From Pseudomonas poae (GTDB lineage: Bacteria > Pseudomonadota > Gammaproteobacteria > Pseudomonadales > Pseudomonadaceae): 64,000 nucleotides of DNA. The stretch spans positions 2,680,001-2,744,000 of the forward strand of contig CP034537.1 in the NCBI GenBank assembly GCA_004000515.1, written 5' to 3'. Made by a program: the position numbers and the translations under genes. Position 1 is the first letter of the stretch. Each line of letters begins with the position of its first letter. A model generated the notes under the pieces. It was not told the origin of the DNA, did not search any database, and was given only the letters and a program-made list of their open reading frames with translations. Shown here one piece after another: positions 24,655 to 35,552 of the stretch.

Positions 24655-25470
24655 TTAGCGTTTCAGCGAAGCCGGCAGGTGCGGCTGGATCGCCGTCAGT
24701 ACTGCCTTGAAGCATTTGGTGTTACCAGCAACCACGTGGCCTTTCTCGAGGAAGTCGTGACCGCCGGTGAAGTCGCTCACCAAGCCGCCAGCTTCCTGGA
24801 TCAACAGTGCGCCTGCAGCCATGTCCCATTCGGACAGGCCCGACTCCCAGAACGCATCAAAACGACCGGCGGCAACATACGCCAGGTCCAGGCTTGCTGC
24901 GCCAGCGCGACGAATGCCAGCGGTCTGGCCAACCAGGGCGCGGAACATACCCAGGTAGTTTTCCAGGTTGTCCATCTGGTCGTCACGGAACGGGAAGCCG
25001 GTACCCAGCAATGCGCCGTCCAGGCTGGTGCGGCCGCTGACACGCAGGCGACGACCGTTCAGTTGGGCGCCACGGCCACGGCTGGCGGTAAATTCTTCCT
25101 GGCGAACCGGGTCCAGAACGACGGCGTGTTCCAGGCGGCCACGGTATTTGCACGCGATGCTCACGGCAAAGTGCGGAATACCGCGCAGGAAGTTGGTGGT
25201 GCCGTCCAGTGGGTCGATGATCCACAGGTAGTCTTCGCCTTCGCCGCTACCTTTGTGCAGGCCGGTTTCTTCACCGAGGATGCCGTGGGTAGGGTAGGCC
25301 TTGCGCAGGGCGTCGATGATTTTCTGTTCGGCGGCGCGATCCACCTCGGATACGTAATCCTTGGCGTCTTTTTCGTCGACCTTGATGGTATCCAGGCGCT
25401 CGATGGAGCGGAAGATCAATTCACTGGCGCTGCGGGCGGCGCGCAGCGCGATATTCAGCATGGGCTGCAT
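24655..25470 (-). CDS. suhB: Inositol-1-monophosphatase family protein SuhB
   Basis: A Mg-dependent phosphatase of the IMPase family which in enterobacteria also works as a Nus factor in rRNA antitermination. The 271-residue protein shows the three metal-binding segments ILGEETG, IDPLDGTTNFLRG and WDMAAGALLIQEAGG. It is divergent from trmJ, the conserved arrangement in pseudomonads. Confidence 0.95.
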   Translation of the reverse strand: MQPMLNIALRAARSASELIFRSIERLDTIKVDEKDAKDYVSEVDRAAEQKIIDALRKAYPTHGILGEETGLHKGSGEGEDYLWIIDPLDGTTNFLRGIPHFAVSIACKYRGRLEHAVVLDPVRQEEFTASRGRGAQLNGRRLRVSGRTSLDGALLGTGFPFRDDQMDNLENYLGMFRALVGQTAGIRRAGAASLDLAYVAAGRFDAFWESGLSEWDMAAGALLIQEAGGLVSDFTGGHDFLEKGHVVAGNTKCFKAVLTAIQPHLPASLKR

Positions 25471-25615
25471 GGATGTGTCACCTAAGGTTGTTAAAGAAAG
25501 CCGAGCATTCTAGCAGAAACTTTCTTCAGGTGAAGGACGACGTTAGCTTTCATGGCATAACCTTAGGCTGTTCTGTAAGATTTGCTCCCCTTTCCCGTGT
25601 CCGAGAGCGCCTCCC

Positions 25616-26385
25616 TTGCTGCAAAACATTCGTGTTGTCTTGGTCAATACCAGTCATCCCGGCAATATCGGTGGGGTGGCGCGAGCCATGAAAAACATGG
25701 GGCTGACGCGCCTGGTCCTGGTCGAGCCGCGTGTGTTCCCGCACCACGAGGCTGATGCCCGCGCGTCCGGCGCCAATGACATCCTTGAAAAAGCCCAAGT
25801 CGTCGCCACCCTTGAAGACGCCTTGGTCGGCTGCAATCTAGTGCTTGGCACCAGCGCTCGCGACCGTCGAATCCCGTGGCCACTGTTGGATCCGCGCGAA
25901 TGCGGTACCAAGGTGGTAGAGGAGGCCGCTGGCGGTGCTGAGATCGCCTTGGTGTTCGGTCGTGAGGACTCAGGCCTCACCAATGACGAGCTGCAGCGAT
26001 GTCATTATCACGTGCACATCCATCAGACCCCGAGTTCAGCTCGCTGAACCTCGGGGCGGCGGTGCAGGTGTTGACCTACGAAGTGCGCATGGCCTGGTTG
26101 GCGGCGGCTGGTCAGCCAAGCAAAGTGGAAAAAGAGGAGGTTGCGTCGACCAAAAGTGGCGAGCTGGCCACCATGGACGAGCTGGAGCGATTCTATGAGC
26201 ACCTGGAGCAAACCCTGGTGGCCATCGAATTTCTCGATCCTGAAAAACCGCGGCACTTGATGGCGCGCCTGCGTCGCTTGTACGGACGTAGCTCGGTCAG
26301 CCGGGCAGAAATGAATATATTGCGTGGCATCCTCACGGAAACCCAAAAAGCGGCCCGTGGCGAGCTTCTTAAGCGGAAGGATTAA
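25616..26385 (+). CDS. trmJ: tRNA (cytidine/uridine-2'-O-)-methyltransferase TrmJ (one frame break)
   Basis: TrmJ is a SPOUT-class methyltransferase that modifies position 32 of tRNAs. The first usable start is TTG at 25616 ([20 protein letters not shown]). The SPOUT knot is visible in LVLGTSAR and [14 protein letters not shown]. One C is missing near 26020; the corrected frame reads [24 protein letters not shown] and continues to 26385. Joined length is about 256 residues, typical. Its stop is two bases before cysE. Confidence 0.93.
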
Positions 26386-26387
26386 AA

Positions 26388-27170
26388 ATGTTCGAGCGTT
26401 TGCGAGAAGATATCCAGAGTGTTTTCCACCGTGATCCGGCGGCGCGCAACGCGTTTGAAGTGCTGACTTGTTATCCGGGGATGCACGCGATTTGGATTCA
26501 CCGCTTGTCCGGTGCCTTGTGGGGCATGGGTTGGAAATGGCTGGCTCGGTTGGTGTCGAACTTTGGTCGCTGGCTGACCGGGATCGAGATTCATCCCGGT
26601 GCCAAAGTGGGGCGCCGTTTCTTTATCGACCATGGCATGGGCATCGTTATCGGTGAGACCGCTGAAATCGGCGATGACGTGACTCTGTACCAAGGCGTGA
26701 CCCTAGGTGGCACCAGTTGGAACAAAGGCAAGCGTCACCCGACGCTGGGCGATGGTGTGGTGGTGGGGGCGGGTGCCAAGGTGCTTGGTCCGTTTACCGT
26801 CGGTGCGGGTGCCAAGGTGGGTTCCAATGCCGTCGTGACCAAGGCTGTGCCGCCTGGCGCAACCGTTGTCGGTATCCCTGGCCGGATCATCGTCAAGCCG
26901 GAAGCCGGCGACGAGCAGGAAGCCAAGCGCAAGGCTATGGCTGAGAAGATTGGCTTTGATGCCTATGGCGTCAGTGAAGACATGCCTGACCCAGTGGCGC
27001 GGGCCATTGGCCAATTGCTCGACCATTTGCAAGCAGTGGATGGCAAGCTGGAAGGTATGTGCGGTGCGCTGAAGGACCTGGGCAGCCCTTACTGTGCGAA
27101 GGATCTGCCGGAATTGCGCGAAGAAGACTTCGCCGAGATCAAGGACGAGGCTGCCACCAAGGCAGGCTAG
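26388..27170 (+). CDS. cysE: Serine O-acetyltransferase
   Basis: CysE makes O-acetylserine, the carbon skeleton for cysteine, from serine and acetyl-CoA. The 260-residue product carries the left-handed beta-helix hexapeptide repeats, with [18 protein letters not shown] and [19 protein letters not shown] holding the catalytic His and Asp region. It sits just upstream of the isc genes, which consume cysteine sulfur, and forms a tight pair with trmJ. The C-terminal extension after about residue 185 is acidic and longer than in E. coli CysE. Confidence 0.95.
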   Translation: MFERLREDIQSVFHRDPAARNAFEVLTCYPGMHAIWIHRLSGALWGMGWKWLARLVSNFGRWLTGIEIHPGAKVGRRFFIDHGMGIVIGETAEIGDDVTLYQGVTLGGTSWNKGKRHPTLGDGVVVGAGAKVLGPFTVGAGAKVGSNAVVTKAVPPGATVVGIPGRIIVKPEAGDEQEAKRKAMAEKIGFDAYGVSEDMPDPVARAIGQLLDHLQAVDGKLEGMCGALKDLGSPYCAKDLPELREEDFAEIKDEAATKAG

Positions 27171-27189
27171 TTCCAAGGGCTGATACATA

Positions 27190-27300
27190 GCCCTGTGGGA
27201 GCTGGCTTGTTGGGTCGCCGCATCGCTGCTATTGCGGTGGGTCAGTGACCCAGGAGGCAGTTGGCACGCCGCTATCGCAGGCAAGCCAGCTCCCACATTT
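27190..27300. repeat. REP elements between cysE and iscR
   Basis: Inverted REP cores (tgtgggagctggcttg and caagccagctcccaca) enclose about 75 bp. This is a second core variant from the one at 24477, with agctggcttg replacing agc(g/a)ggcttg. Confidence 0.8.
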
Positions 27301-27392
27301 TACCTCCATTGGTCTTGCCATCCCAATCCAGCAGCCTTCCCGCTGTTCGATTCCACCCCATCCTGCTATGATTCGCGCGCCCTTTTTACGGG

Positions 27393-27443
27393 TAATCCTG
27401 ACTAAAGTACTAGGTCTTATAGTTGACTTAAATACTCGGGAAT
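27393..27443 (+). promoter_or_regulatory. Two IscR type-1 binding sites upstream of iscR
   Basis: Two consecutive sequences fit the IscR type-1 consensus (GACT..A.A.TACT core): taatcctgactaaagtacta starting at 27393 and atagttgacttaaatactcg starting at 27419. They overlap the likely promoter, consistent with [2Fe-2S]-IscR repressing its own operon. Confidence 0.7.
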
Positions 27444-27484
27444 CGCATACTTGCCCACATTCTGAAACACCTTGGTAATTGTCC

Positions 27485-27976
27485 ATGAGACTGACTACAA
27501 AAGGCCGATACGCGGTGACCGCCATGCTTGACCTGGCCTTGCACGCGCAAACTGGGCCGGTGTCCCTGGCCGATATCTCCGAGCGCCAAGGCATTTCCCT
27601 GTCCTACCTCGAGCAACTGTTCGCCAAATTGCGCCGTAGCAACCTGGTGTCCAGTGTGCGTGGGCCAGGCGGTGGCTATCAGTTGTCCCGCGACATGCAG
27701 GGCATCCAGGTGGCCCAGGTGATCGATGCGGTCAACGAATCCGTCGACGCCACCAAATGCCAGGGGCTGGGTGATTGCCATGCCGGCGACACCTGCCTGA
27801 CGCACCACTTGTGGTGCGACCTGAGCTTGCAGATCCATGAGTTTTTGAGTGGTATCAGCTTGGCCGATCTTGTGACTCGCCGTGAGGTGCAAGAAGTAGC
27901 CCAGCGTCAGGACCAGCGCCGTTGCAACACCAAGGCGCCGCGTCTGGACAAGATTGAAGCGTCCGCCGTCGAGTGA
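27485..27976 (+). CDS. iscR: Fe-S cluster assembly transcriptional regulator IscR
   Basis: An Rrf2-family repressor/activator of Fe-S biogenesis genes. ATG at 27485 ([20 protein letters not shown]) is preferred over the upstream TTG. The winged helix contains [14 protein letters not shown], and the cluster ligands are the three Cys and the His in [17 protein letters not shown]. The 163-residue length is normal. It is the first gene of the isc operon. Confidence 0.96.
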   Translation: MRLTTKGRYAVTAMLDLALHAQTGPVSLADISERQGISLSYLEQLFAKLRRSNLVSSVRGPGGGYQLSRDMQGIQVAQVIDAVNESVDATKCQGLGDCHAGDTCLTHHLWCDLSLQIHEFLSGISLADLVTRREVQEVAQRQDQRRCNTKAPRLDKIEASAVE

Positions 27977-28026
27977 CAGCCGAAGAGCTAACGGCACGCC
28001 AGCCAGCCTGATTTAGGAGAAAGTCC

Positions 28027-29241
28027 ATGAAATTGCCGATTTACCTTGATTACTCAGCGACAACCCCGGTTGATCCGCGTGTCGCGCAAAAGATGAGTGA
28101 ATGCCTGCTGGTTGACGGAAACTTCGGCAACCCAGCCTCCCGTTCCCACGTGTTCGGCTGGAAAGCCGAGGAAGCGGTCGAGAACGCTCGTCGCCAAGTC
28201 GCCGACCTGGTTAACGCCGACCCGCGCGAAATCGTCTGGACCTCCGGCGCTACCGAGTCCGACAACCTGGCAATCAAGGGTGCCGCGCATTTCTACGCGA
28301 GCAAAGGCAAGCACCTGATCACCACCAAGATCGAGCACAAGGCTGTCCTCGACACCATGCGCCAACTGGAGCGTGAAGGTTTCGAGGTCACCTACCTCGA
28401 ACCAACCACCGACGGTATCGTCACCCCGGCCATGATCGAAGCCGCGCTGCGTGAAGACACCATCCTGGTTTCCGTGATCCACGTGAATAACGAAATCGGC
28501 ACCATCAATGACATCGCGGCCATCGGCGAGCTGACCCGCTCCAAAGGTGTGCTGCTGCACGTCGACGCCGCTCAGTCCACTGGCAAGGTCGATATCGACC
28601 TGTCGAAGCTGAAAGTCGACCTGATGTCGTTCTCTGCCCACAAGACCTACGGCCCTAAAGGTATCGGCGCCCTGTACGTGAGCCGTAAGCCACGTGTGCG
28701 TATCGAAGCCACCATGCACGGCGGCGGTCACGAGCGCGGCATGCGTTCGGGCACACTGGCGACCCACCAGATCGTCGGCATGGGCGAAGCTTTCCGTGTG
28801 GCCAAGGAAGACATGGCTGCCGAAAACGTACGCATCAAGGCTCTGAGCGACCGCTTCTACAAGCAGGTCGAGAACCTTGAAGAGCTGTACATCAACGGCA
28901 GCATGACCGCTCGTGTACCGCACAACCTGAATTTGAGCTTCAACTACGTCGAAGGCGAGTCGCTGATCATGGCGCTCAAGGACCTGGCCGTTTCGTCCGG
29001 TTCGGCCTGCACCTCGGCCTCCCTTGAGCCTTCGTACGTACTGCGCGCCCTGGGCCGCAACGACGAACTGGCGCACAGCTCCATCCGCTTTACGTTCGGT
29101 CGCTTCACCACCGAAGAACAAGTCGATTACGCGGCGCAGAAGGTCTGCGAAGCCGTCAATAAACTCCGTACCTTGTCGCCGCTGTGGGACATGTACAAAG
29201 ACGGTGTCGACATTTCCAAGATCGAGTGGGCGGCACACTAA
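28027..29241 (+). CDS. iscS: Cysteine desulfurase IscS
   Basis: A PLP enzyme that takes sulfur from cysteine and hands it to IscU and other acceptors. The 404-residue protein begins [20 protein letters not shown] and shows the PLP-lysine segment [12 protein letters not shown] and the persulfide-carrying cysteine loop [19 protein letters not shown]. The frame is intact. It lies 50 bp behind iscR. Confidence 0.98.
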   Translation: MKLPIYLDYSATTPVDPRVAQKMSECLLVDGNFGNPASRSHVFGWKAEEAVENARRQVADLVNADPREIVWTSGATESDNLAIKGAAHFYASKGKHLITTKIEHKAVLDTMRQLEREGFEVTYLEPTTDGIVTPAMIEAALREDTILVSVIHVNNEIGTINDIAAIGELTRSKGVLLHVDAAQSTGKVDIDLSKLKVDLMSFSAHKTYGPKGIGALYVSRKPRVRIEATMHGGGHERGMRSGTLATHQIVGMGEAFRVAKEDMAAENVRIKALSDRFYKQVENLEELYINGSMTARVPHNLNLSFNYVEGESLIMALKDLAVSSGSACTSASLEPSYVLRALGRNDELAHSSIRFTFGRFTTEEQVDYAAQKVCEAVNKLRTLSPLWDMYKDGVDISKIEWAAH

Positions 29242-29340
29242 ATATAGAAGCCGCCACCCAAGCTCTGTAGGAACGTGGCGGAAAACGCAGGCGTTTCTAC
29301 AGGGTTCCAGAGCGGCCCTGATGAGTGAGGATTCAGTACC

Positions 29341-29727
29341 ATGGCTTACAGCGAAAAGGTCATCGACCACTACGAAAACCCGCGTAACGTCGGCAAGATG
29401 GACGCGGAAGACCCAGACGTCGGCACCGGCATGGTCGGCGCCCCGGCGTGCGGAGACGTAATGCGCCTGCAGATCAAGGTCAACGACGCTGGCGTTATCG
29501 AAGACGCCAAGTTCAAGACCTACGGTTGCGGTTCGGCCATCGCCTCCAGCTCGCTGGCGACCGAATGGATGAAAGGCAAGACCCTGGATGAGGCTGTCAC
29601 CATCAGCAACACCCAGCTGGCCGAAGAACTGGCTCTGCCGCCAGTGAAAATCCACTGCTCCGTGCTCGCTGAAGACGCTATCAAGGCGGCCGTTCGCGAC
29701 TACAAGCAGAAGAAAGGCTTGATCTAA
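29341..29727 (+). CDS. iscU: Fe-S cluster scaffold IscU
   Basis: The scaffold on which [2Fe-2S] clusters are built. All three ligand cysteines are visible in [20 protein letters not shown] and [10 protein letters not shown], plus the LPPVK motif recognised by HscA. 128 residues, intact. Confidence 0.98.
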   Translation: MAYSEKVIDHYENPRNVGKMDAEDPDVGTGMVGAPACGDVMRLQIKVNDAGVIEDAKFKTYGCGSAIASSSLATEWMKGKTLDEAVTISNTQLAEELALPPVKIHCSVLAEDAIKAAVRDYKQKKGLI

Positions 29728-29755
29728 GCATTTGGCGACGAGTAAGGAGTCAACG

Positions 29756-30079
29756 ATGGCTATCAGCATGACAGAAGCGGCTGCGCAGCATATTCGCCGC
29801 TCCCTGAATGGGCGCGGTAAAGGTGAGGGGATTCGTCTGGGTGTTCGCACCACGGGCTGTTCCGGCCTTGCCTATGTGCTGGAGTTCGTCGATGAGGTGG
29901 TTGCGGAAGACCAGGTGTTCGAAAGTCACGGCGAGAAAGTGATTATCGACCCTAAAAGCCTGACCTACTTGGACGGCACCGAGCTCGATTTCGTCAAGGA
30001 AGGGTTGAACGAAGGCTTCAAGTTCAACAACCCCAACGTACGCGGTGAGTGTGGCTGCGGCGAAAGCTTCAACATCTGA
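29756..30079 (+). CDS. iscA: A-type Fe-S carrier IscA
   Basis: The start ATG 29756 follows an aaggag site; an upstream in-frame TTG is unlikely. The 107-residue protein has the three conserved cysteines in TTGCSGLAY and the C-terminal GECGCGESF. It delivers clusters to [4Fe-4S] enzymes. Confidence 0.97.
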   Translation: MAISMTEAAAQHIRRSLNGRGKGEGIRLGVRTTGCSGLAYVLEFVDEVVAEDQVFESHGEKVIIDPKSLTYLDGTELDFVKEGLNEGFKFNNPNVRGECGCGESFNI

Positions 30080-30087
30080 GGCTATTC

Positions 30088-30609
30088 GTGGGTACTCCTT
30101 GTCATTTCGCTTTATTCGAGCTGCAGCCGAGTTTTCGGCTGGACCTCGACCAGCTTGCCACGCGCTACCGAGAATTGGCGCGTGGGGTGCATCCGGACCG
30201 CTTCGCTGACGCTTCCGAGCGTGAGCAACGCCTGGCGCTGGAGCAATCGGCCAGCCTCAACGAAGCCTATCAGACCCTGAAAAACCCGCCCAAACGCGCA
30301 CGCTACCTGCTTGCGATGAGAGGGGGCGAGTTGCCTCTTGAAGTCACGGTGCACGATCCCGACTTCCTGATGCAGCAGATGCAGTGGCGCGAAGAGCTCG
30401 AAGACTTGCAGGACGAAGCAGACCTGGCGGGTATCGCAGTCTTCAAGCGTCGTCTGAAAACGGCCCAGGATGAGCTCAACGAAAGCTTCGCAGCCTGTTG
30501 GGATGATGCAGCGCAACGTGAACAGGCCGAACGCCTGATGCGGCGCATGCAGTTCCTCGACAAGCTCACCTACGAAGTGCGCCAGCTAGAAGAGCGCCTC
30601 GACGATTAA
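30088..30609 (+). CDS. hscB: Co-chaperone HscB
   Basis: A J-domain protein that brings IscU to HscA. GTG at 30088 ([20 protein letters not shown]) is the start; it stands eight bases behind iscA. The J-domain HPD motif is in [10 protein letters not shown], and the C-terminal three-helix bundle for IscU binding follows. 173 residues. Confidence 0.95.
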   Translation: MGTPCHFALFELQPSFRLDLDQLATRYRELARGVHPDRFADASEREQRLALEQSASLNEAYQTLKNPPKRARYLLAMRGGELPLEVTVHDPDFLMQQMQWREELEDLQDEADLAGIAVFKRRLKTAQDELNESFAACWDDAAQREQAERLMRRMQFLDKLTYEVRQLEERLDD

Positions 30610-30662
30610 CCCCGTGTGCTGCCCGTGATGCACGCCTGATAGACAGATAAGACCTGATTACC

Positions 30663-32525
30663 ATGGCCCTACTGCAAATCGCCGAACCCGGCCAAAGCCC
30701 TCAACCGCACCAGCGTCGCCTGGCGGTCGGGATTGACCTGGGCACCACCAATTCCCTGGTTGCTGCCTTGCGCAGTGGCCTATCCGAGCCGCTGCCCGAT
30801 GCCAATGGCGAGGTTATCCTGCCGTCCGCCGTGCGTTATCACGCCGATCGCACCGAAGTCGGTGAGTCGGCCAAGCTGGCGGCGTCTACCGATCCTCTGA
30901 ACACCGTGTTGTCGGTCAAGCGCTTGATGGGTCGTGGTCTGTCCGACGTCAAGCAACTGGGCGACCAACTGCCATACCGCTTTGTTGGCGGTGAATCCCA
31001 TATGCCGTTCATCGATACCGTCCAGGGCCCGAAAAGCCCGGTGGAAGTGTCGGCGGATATCCTCAAGGTGCTCCGCCAGCGCGCGGAAAACACCTTGGGC
31101 GGCGAACTGGTTGGGGCGGTGATTACGGTTCCGGCGTATTTCGATGACGCCCAGCGCCAAGCCACCAAGGACGCGGCGAAACTTGCCGGCCTGAACGTGC
31201 TGCGCCTGCTCAATGAGCCGACGGCTGCGGCTGTGGCCTACGGTCTGGACCAGCACGCCGAAGGCCTGGTGGCTATTTACGACCTGGGCGGCGGTACCTT
31301 TGATATTTCGATCCTGCGCCTGACCGGCGGTGTTTTTGAAGTATTGGCCACCGGTGGCGACAGCGCGTTGGGTGGCGATGACTTCGATCACGCCATCGCG
31401 AGCTGGATCATCAGCAGCGCCGGGTTGTCCGCCGACCTGGACCCAGGCGCGCAGCGCAATCTGTTGCAAACCGCCTGCGCCGCTAAAGAGGCGCTGACTG
31501 ATGCTGCGGTTGTCGAAGTTTCCTACGGCTCCTGGTCTGCCCAACTGACCCGCGAAGCCTTCGATGCCTTGATCGAGCCGATGGTCGCCCGCAGCCTAAA
31601 GGCTTGCCGCCGTGCTGTGCGTGATTCCGGTATCGAGCTGGAAGATGTCGGTGCCGTGGTCATGGTGGGCGGTTCCACCCGCGTGCCGCGTGTTCGCGAA
31701 GCCGTCGCCGAGGCGTTTGGTCGCCAGCCGCTGACTGAAATCGACCCGGATCAAGTGGTCGCCATTGGTGCCGCGATCCAGGCTGATACCCTGGCCGGCA
31801 ACAAGCGCGACGGTGGCGAACTGCTGCTGCTCGACGTCATTCCGTTGTCCCTGGGGCTGGAAACCATGGGCGGCCTGATGGAGAAGGTGATTCCACGCAA
31901 CACCACCATTCCCGTCGCCCGCGCCCAGGACTTCACCACGTACAAAGATGGCCAGACGGCCATGATGATTCATGTGCTGCAAGGCGAGCGCGAGCTGATC
32001 AGCGATTGTCGCTCCCTGGCGCGCTTTGAGTTGCGCGGTATCCCGGCGATGGTCGCGGGTGCGGCAAAGATTCGCGTGACCTTCCAGGTCGACGCCGACG
32101 GTCTGCTGAATGTCGCCGCGCGCGAGCTGGGCTCGGGCGTTGAAGCCAGCATCCAGGTCAAGCCGTCCTACGGCCTCACCGACGGTGAAATCGCCAAGAT
32201 GCTCAAGGACTCGTTCCAGTACGCCGGTGACGACAAAGTCGCCCGCGTATTGCGTGAGCAGCAAGTCGATGCCCAGCGCCTGCTCGAAGCAGTGCAGGGC
32301 GCCCTGGATGTTGACGGCGAGCGCCTGTTGGACGCCGAAGAGCGCATGGTCATCGACCTGCAGATGCAGGAGTTGGCCGAACTGATGAAAGGTACCGATG
32401 GTTATGCCATCGAGCAACAGACCAAGCGCCTGTCGCAAGTGACCGATGCCTTTGCCGCCCGTCGTATGGACCAGACGGTAAAAGCCGCCTTGGCGGGACG
32501 CAACCTGAATGAAATCGAGGAATAA
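30663..32525 (+). CDS. hscA: Fe-S assembly chaperone HscA
   Basis: A specialised Hsp70 that drives cluster release from IscU. The ATPase domain has [29 protein letters not shown] and [13 protein letters not shown], and the substrate domain begins after [14 protein letters not shown]. The 620-residue frame is intact and of normal length. Confidence 0.98.
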   Translation: MALLQIAEPGQSPQPHQRRLAVGIDLGTTNSLVAALRSGLSEPLPDANGEVILPSAVRYHADRTEVGESAKLAASTDPLNTVLSVKRLMGRGLSDVKQLGDQLPYRFVGGESHMPFIDTVQGPKSPVEVSADILKVLRQRAENTLGGELVGAVITVPAYFDDAQRQATKDAAKLAGLNVLRLLNEPTAAAVAYGLDQHAEGLVAIYDLGGGTFDISILRLTGGVFEVLATGGDSALGGDDFDHAIASWIISSAGLSADLDPGAQRNLLQTACAAKEALTDAAVVEVSYGSWSAQLTREAFDALIEPMVARSLKACRRAVRDSGIELEDVGAVVMVGGSTRVPRVREAVAEAFGRQPLTEIDPDQVVAIGAAIQADTLAGNKRDGGELLLLDVIPLSLGLETMGGLMEKVIPRNTTIPVARAQDFTTYKDGQTAMMIHVLQGERELISDCRSLARFELRGIPAMVAGAAKIRVTFQVDADGLLNVAARELGSGVEASIQVKPSYGLTDGEIAKMLKDSFQYAGDDKVARVLREQQVDAQRLLEAVQGALDVDGERLLDAEERMVIDLQMQELAELMKGTDGYAIEQQTKRLSQVTDAFAARRMDQTVKAALAGRNLNEIEE

Positions 32526-32528
32526 TTA

Positions 32529-32871
32529 ATGCCGCAGGTCATTTTTTCTGCCACACGCCGAGCATTGCCCGGACGGTATGGTCGTGGAGGCTGAGACCGG
32601 CAAGTCCATCCTCGAAGTTGCCCATGACAACCACATCGAGATCGAAAGTGCCTGCGGCGGCGTCTGCGCCTGCACCACTTGTCACTGCATCATCCGTGAG
32701 GGTTTCAATACCCTGGAAGAAGCCGACGAGCTGGAAGAGGACTTTCTTGATCGCGCCTGGGGCCTGGAGGCGCATTCGCGCCTAAGCTGTCAGGCAAAGG
32801 TTGGGACGGAAGACATTACCGTCGAAATTCCGAAATATTCGCTCAACCATGCTGCCGAAGCGCCGCACTGA
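32529..32871 (+). CDS. fdx: Isc [2Fe-2S] ferredoxin (one frame break)
   Basis: The adrenodoxin-type ferredoxin of the Isc system, supplying electrons for cluster assembly. The start ATG 32529 (MPQVIF) is three bases behind hscA. A run of six T at 32542-32547, one too many, shifts the frame; corrected it reads LPHAEHCPDGMVVEAETGKS. Ligands are the cysteines in SACGGVCACTTCHC and RLSCQAK. About 113 residues. Confidence 0.95.
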
Positions 32872-32885
32872 TTCAAGGAAATGTC

Positions 32886-33086
32886 ATGAGCCTGAAATGG
32901 GTTGATGTACAAGAAATCGCTATACAACTTGCTGAAGCGCACCCGGACGTCAATCCTCTGTCTGTGAACTTCGTCACCCTGCGCAATCTGGTGATGGCGC
33001 TGCCGGAATTCGACGACATCCCGGATCGGGGTGGCGAAAAGGTTCTGGAGGCGATTCAAGGCCTGTGGATCGAAGAAGCAGACTGA
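32886..33086 (+). CDS. iscX: Fe-S cluster assembly protein IscX
   Basis: A 66-residue acidic protein opening MSLKWVDVQEIAIQLAEAHP, typical of the IscX/YfhJ family, which binds IscS and may act as an iron donor or regulator. It is the last isc gene, 14 bases behind fdx. Confidence 0.95.
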   Translation: MSLKWVDVQEIAIQLAEAHPDVNPLSVNFVTLRNLVMALPEFDDIPDRGGEKVLEAIQGLWIEEAD

Positions 33087-33118
33087 ATCGTCTTTTACGC
33101 AGTTAGGCAATACCCAAT

Positions 33119-33150
33119 AACCCGCGTATAATTCGCGGGTTTAATTTTTC
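33119..33150 (+). terminator. isc terminator whose loop carries a -10 hexamer
   Basis: The stem aacccgcg / cgcgggtt is followed by taattttt and ends the isc operon 32 bases behind iscX. Its loop contains TATAAT (33127-33132) with TTAGGC 18 bases upstream, a plausible promoter for ndk, so terminator and promoter overlap. Confidence 0.7.
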
Positions 33151-33177
33151 GTAAATTACCGTTTCTGGAGTTACACC

Positions 33178-33603
33178 ATGGCTGTTCAACGTACTTTCTC
33201 CATCATCAAGCCTGACGCTGTTGCAAAAAACGTCATCGGCGAGATCACCACTCGTTTCGAAAAAGCCGGCCTGAAGGTTGTAGCTTCGAAACTCAAGCAA
33301 CTGTCCAAAGCTGAAGCTGAAGGCTTCTACGCTGAGCACAGCGCTCGTGGTTTCTTCGGCGACCTGGTCTCCTTCATGATCTCCGGCCCTGTTGTTGTTC
33401 AGGTTCTGGAAGGCGAAAACGCTATCGCTCTGAACCGTGAGCTGATGGGCGCTACTAACCCTAAAGAAGCTGCTGCCGGCACCATCCGTGCTGACTTCGC
33501 TGAATCCATCGACGCCAACGCTGTTCACGGCTCGGACTCCGAAGCTGCCGCTGCTCGCGAAATCTCGTACTTTTTCGCTGCTACTGAAGTAACCGCTCGC
33601 TAA
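33178..33603 (+). CDS. ndk: Nucleoside diphosphate kinase
   Basis: Transfers the gamma phosphate between NTPs and NDPs. The 141-residue intact protein contains the active-site histidine in [16 protein letters not shown] and the nucleotide-binding [15 protein letters not shown] start. Codon use is strongly biased to GCT and CTG, unlike its neighbours, which points to high expression. Its own promoter seems to lie in the preceding terminator. Confidence 0.98.
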   Translation: MAVQRTFSIIKPDAVAKNVIGEITTRFEKAGLKVVASKLKQLSKAEAEGFYAEHSARGFFGDLVSFMISGPVVVQVLEGENAIALNRELMGATNPKEAAAGTIRADFAESIDANAVHGSDSEAAAAREISYFFAATEVTAR

Positions 33604-33632
33604 GCATTGGCTTAAAGAGTGAGGGTGAATCC

Positions 33633-34781
33633 ATGACTACATCGACTGTTAAAACCAACCTGCTGGGTCTGACCCAGCCGGAAATGGAGAAATTCTTCGA
33701 CTCAATCGGGGAGAAGCGTTTCCGTGCCGGTCAGGTAATGAAATGGATTCACCACTTTGGCGTCGACGATTTCGACGCCATGACGAACGTCAGCAAGGCC
33801 CTGCGCGACAAGCTCAAGGCCATTGCTGAGGTCCGTGGTCCCGAAGTGGTCAGCGAGGACATCTCCAGCGACGGTACCCGTAAGTGGGTAGTGCGCGTGG
33901 CGTCCGGCAGCTGTGTCGAGACCGTGTACATCCCTCAGGGCAAACGCGGCACTTTGTGCGTTTCGTCCCAGGCAGGCTGTGCCCTGGATTGCAGTTTCTG
34001 CTCCACCGGCAAGCAAGGCTTCAATAGCAACCTCACCGCCGCCGAAGTCATCGGCCAGGTTTGGATTGCCAACAAATCCTTTGGCAGCGTCCCGGCAACC
34101 GTCGACCGTGCCATCACCAACGTGGTGATGATGGGCATGGGTGAGCCGCTGCTGAACTTCGACAACGTCATCTCTGCTATGCATTTGATGATGGACGACC
34201 TGGGCTACGGCATCTCCAAACGCCGTGTGACCCTGTCGACCTCCGGCGTGGTACCGATGATCGATGAGCTGGCCAAGCACATCGACGTCTCCCTGGCGTT
34301 GTCGCTGCACGCACCCAATGACGCATTGCGTAACCAATTGGTGCCGATCAACAAGAAGTATCCGCTTAAGATGCTGCTCGAATCCTGCCAGCGTTACATG
34401 GCGACCTTGGGCGAGAAACGCGTGTTGACCGTTGAGTACACCCTGCTCAAGGACATCAACGACAAGGTCGAGCACGCGGTTGAGATGATCGAGTTGCTCA
34501 AGAACACTCCGTGCAAGATCAACCTGATCCCGTTCAACCCGTTTCCACATTCTGGCTACGAGCGGCCGAGCAACAACGCCATCCGCCGTTTCCAGGATCA
34601 ACTGCATCAAGCCGGCTACAACGTCACCGTGCGCACCACGCGGGGTGAAGACATCGATGCCGCTTGTGGCCAATTGGTAGGGCAGGTAATGGACCGCACC
34701 CGCCGCAGCGAACGTTACATCGCCGGGCGCGAATTGAACGCCGCCGACGATTTGCCGCTAATCGCTGTGAATCGAATCTGA
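33633..34781 (+). CDS. rlmN: Dual-specificity RNA methyltransferase RlmN
   Basis: A radical-SAM enzyme that methylates A2503 of 23S rRNA and A37 of some tRNAs. The 382-residue product shows the CxxxCxxC cluster motif in [14 protein letters not shown], the [12 protein letters not shown] segment, and the catalytic cysteine near the C-terminus in AACGQL. Frame intact. Confidence 0.97.
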   Translation: MTTSTVKTNLLGLTQPEMEKFFDSIGEKRFRAGQVMKWIHHFGVDDFDAMTNVSKALRDKLKAIAEVRGPEVVSEDISSDGTRKWVVRVASGSCVETVYIPQGKRGTLCVSSQAGCALDCSFCSTGKQGFNSNLTAAEVIGQVWIANKSFGSVPATVDRAITNVVMMGMGEPLLNFDNVISAMHLMMDDLGYGISKRRVTLSTSGVVPMIDELAKHIDVSLALSLHAPNDALRNQLVPINKKYPLKMLLESCQRYMATLGEKRVLTVEYTLLKDINDKVEHAVEMIELLKNTPCKINLIPFNPFPHSGYERPSNNAIRRFQDQLHQAGYNVTVRTTRGEDIDAACGQLVGQVMDRTRRSERYIAGRELNAADDLPLIAVNRI

Positions 34782-34793
34782 GAGAGGATCTCT

Positions 34794-35552
34794 ATGCCCT
34801 TGCGCCTTGCGCTGCTTTTGCTTGTTACCGGTCTAGCGGCCGGTTGTGTTTCATCGGGTTCTGACAACCCTTTGCAAACCAGTAAAGGCCGTGACGAGGC
34901 GCGAGTTGCCTATGTGCAACTGGGCTTGGGCTACCTGCGACAGGGCATGAGCGAGCAGGCCAAAGTGCCGTTGAAAAAGGCCCTTGAACTCGACAGCAAC
35001 AATGCGGATGCCAATGCCGCGCTGGCCCTGGTGTTCCAGGCACAAGCGGAGCCTGAACTGGCTGACCGCTATTTCCTCAAGGCACTGGCCTCCCGGCCTG
35101 CAGACCCGAGGCTGCTGAATAACTACGGCAGCTTCCTGTTCGAGCAGAAACGTTATGACCAAGCAGCCCTTTATTTCCAGCAAGCCAGCGCCGATACCCT
35201 CTATCCTGAGCGTTCCCGTGTATTCGAGAACCTTGGGGTGACCTCGATGCGACTCGGCCAGCGCGACAGCGCACGCAAGCAACTGGAAAAAGCCCTGCAC
35301 ATGAATGGTCGTCAGCCTCGGGCATTGCTCGAAATGGCTGAGTTGTCCTACGAAGACAGGCATTATGTGCCGGCACGTGACTATTACGAGCGTTTTAGCC
35401 TGCTCAGCGGGCAAAATGCACGTAGTCTATTGCTCGGTGTGCGCCTGGCGACGGTTCATGAAGAACGCGACACGGCCGCACGTTTTGGCCAGCAACTCGA
35501 ACGACTCTATCCCGGTACGCCGGAATATCAGCAATACCTGTCGGAGCAATGA
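34794..35552 (+). CDS. pilF: Type IV pilus assembly lipoprotein PilF/PilW
   Basis: The pilotin needed for PilQ secretin assembly. A signal peptide ends in the lipobox LAAGC (Cys near residue 18), and the rest is TPR repeats (AYVQLGLGYLRQGMSEQAKV onwards). 252 residues, intact. It overlaps rodZ by four bases (ATGA). Confidence 0.94.
   Translation: MPLRLALLLLVTGLAAGCVSSGSDNPLQTSKGRDEARVAYVQLGLGYLRQGMSEQAKVPLKKALELDSNNADANAALALVFQAQAEPELADRYFLKALASRPADPRLLNNYGSFLFEQKRYDQAALYFQQASADTLYPERSRVFENLGVTSMRLGQRDSARKQLEKALHMNGRQPRALLEMAELSYEDRHYVPARDYYERFSLLSGQNARSLLLGVRLATVHEERDTAARFGQQLERLYPGTPEYQQYLSEQ

Noticed and set aside
28054..29853. A 599-codon open frame antisense to iscS and iscU
   Set aside because: It is a shadow frame caused by GC-rich codon bias; iscS and iscU on the other strand are fully conserved.
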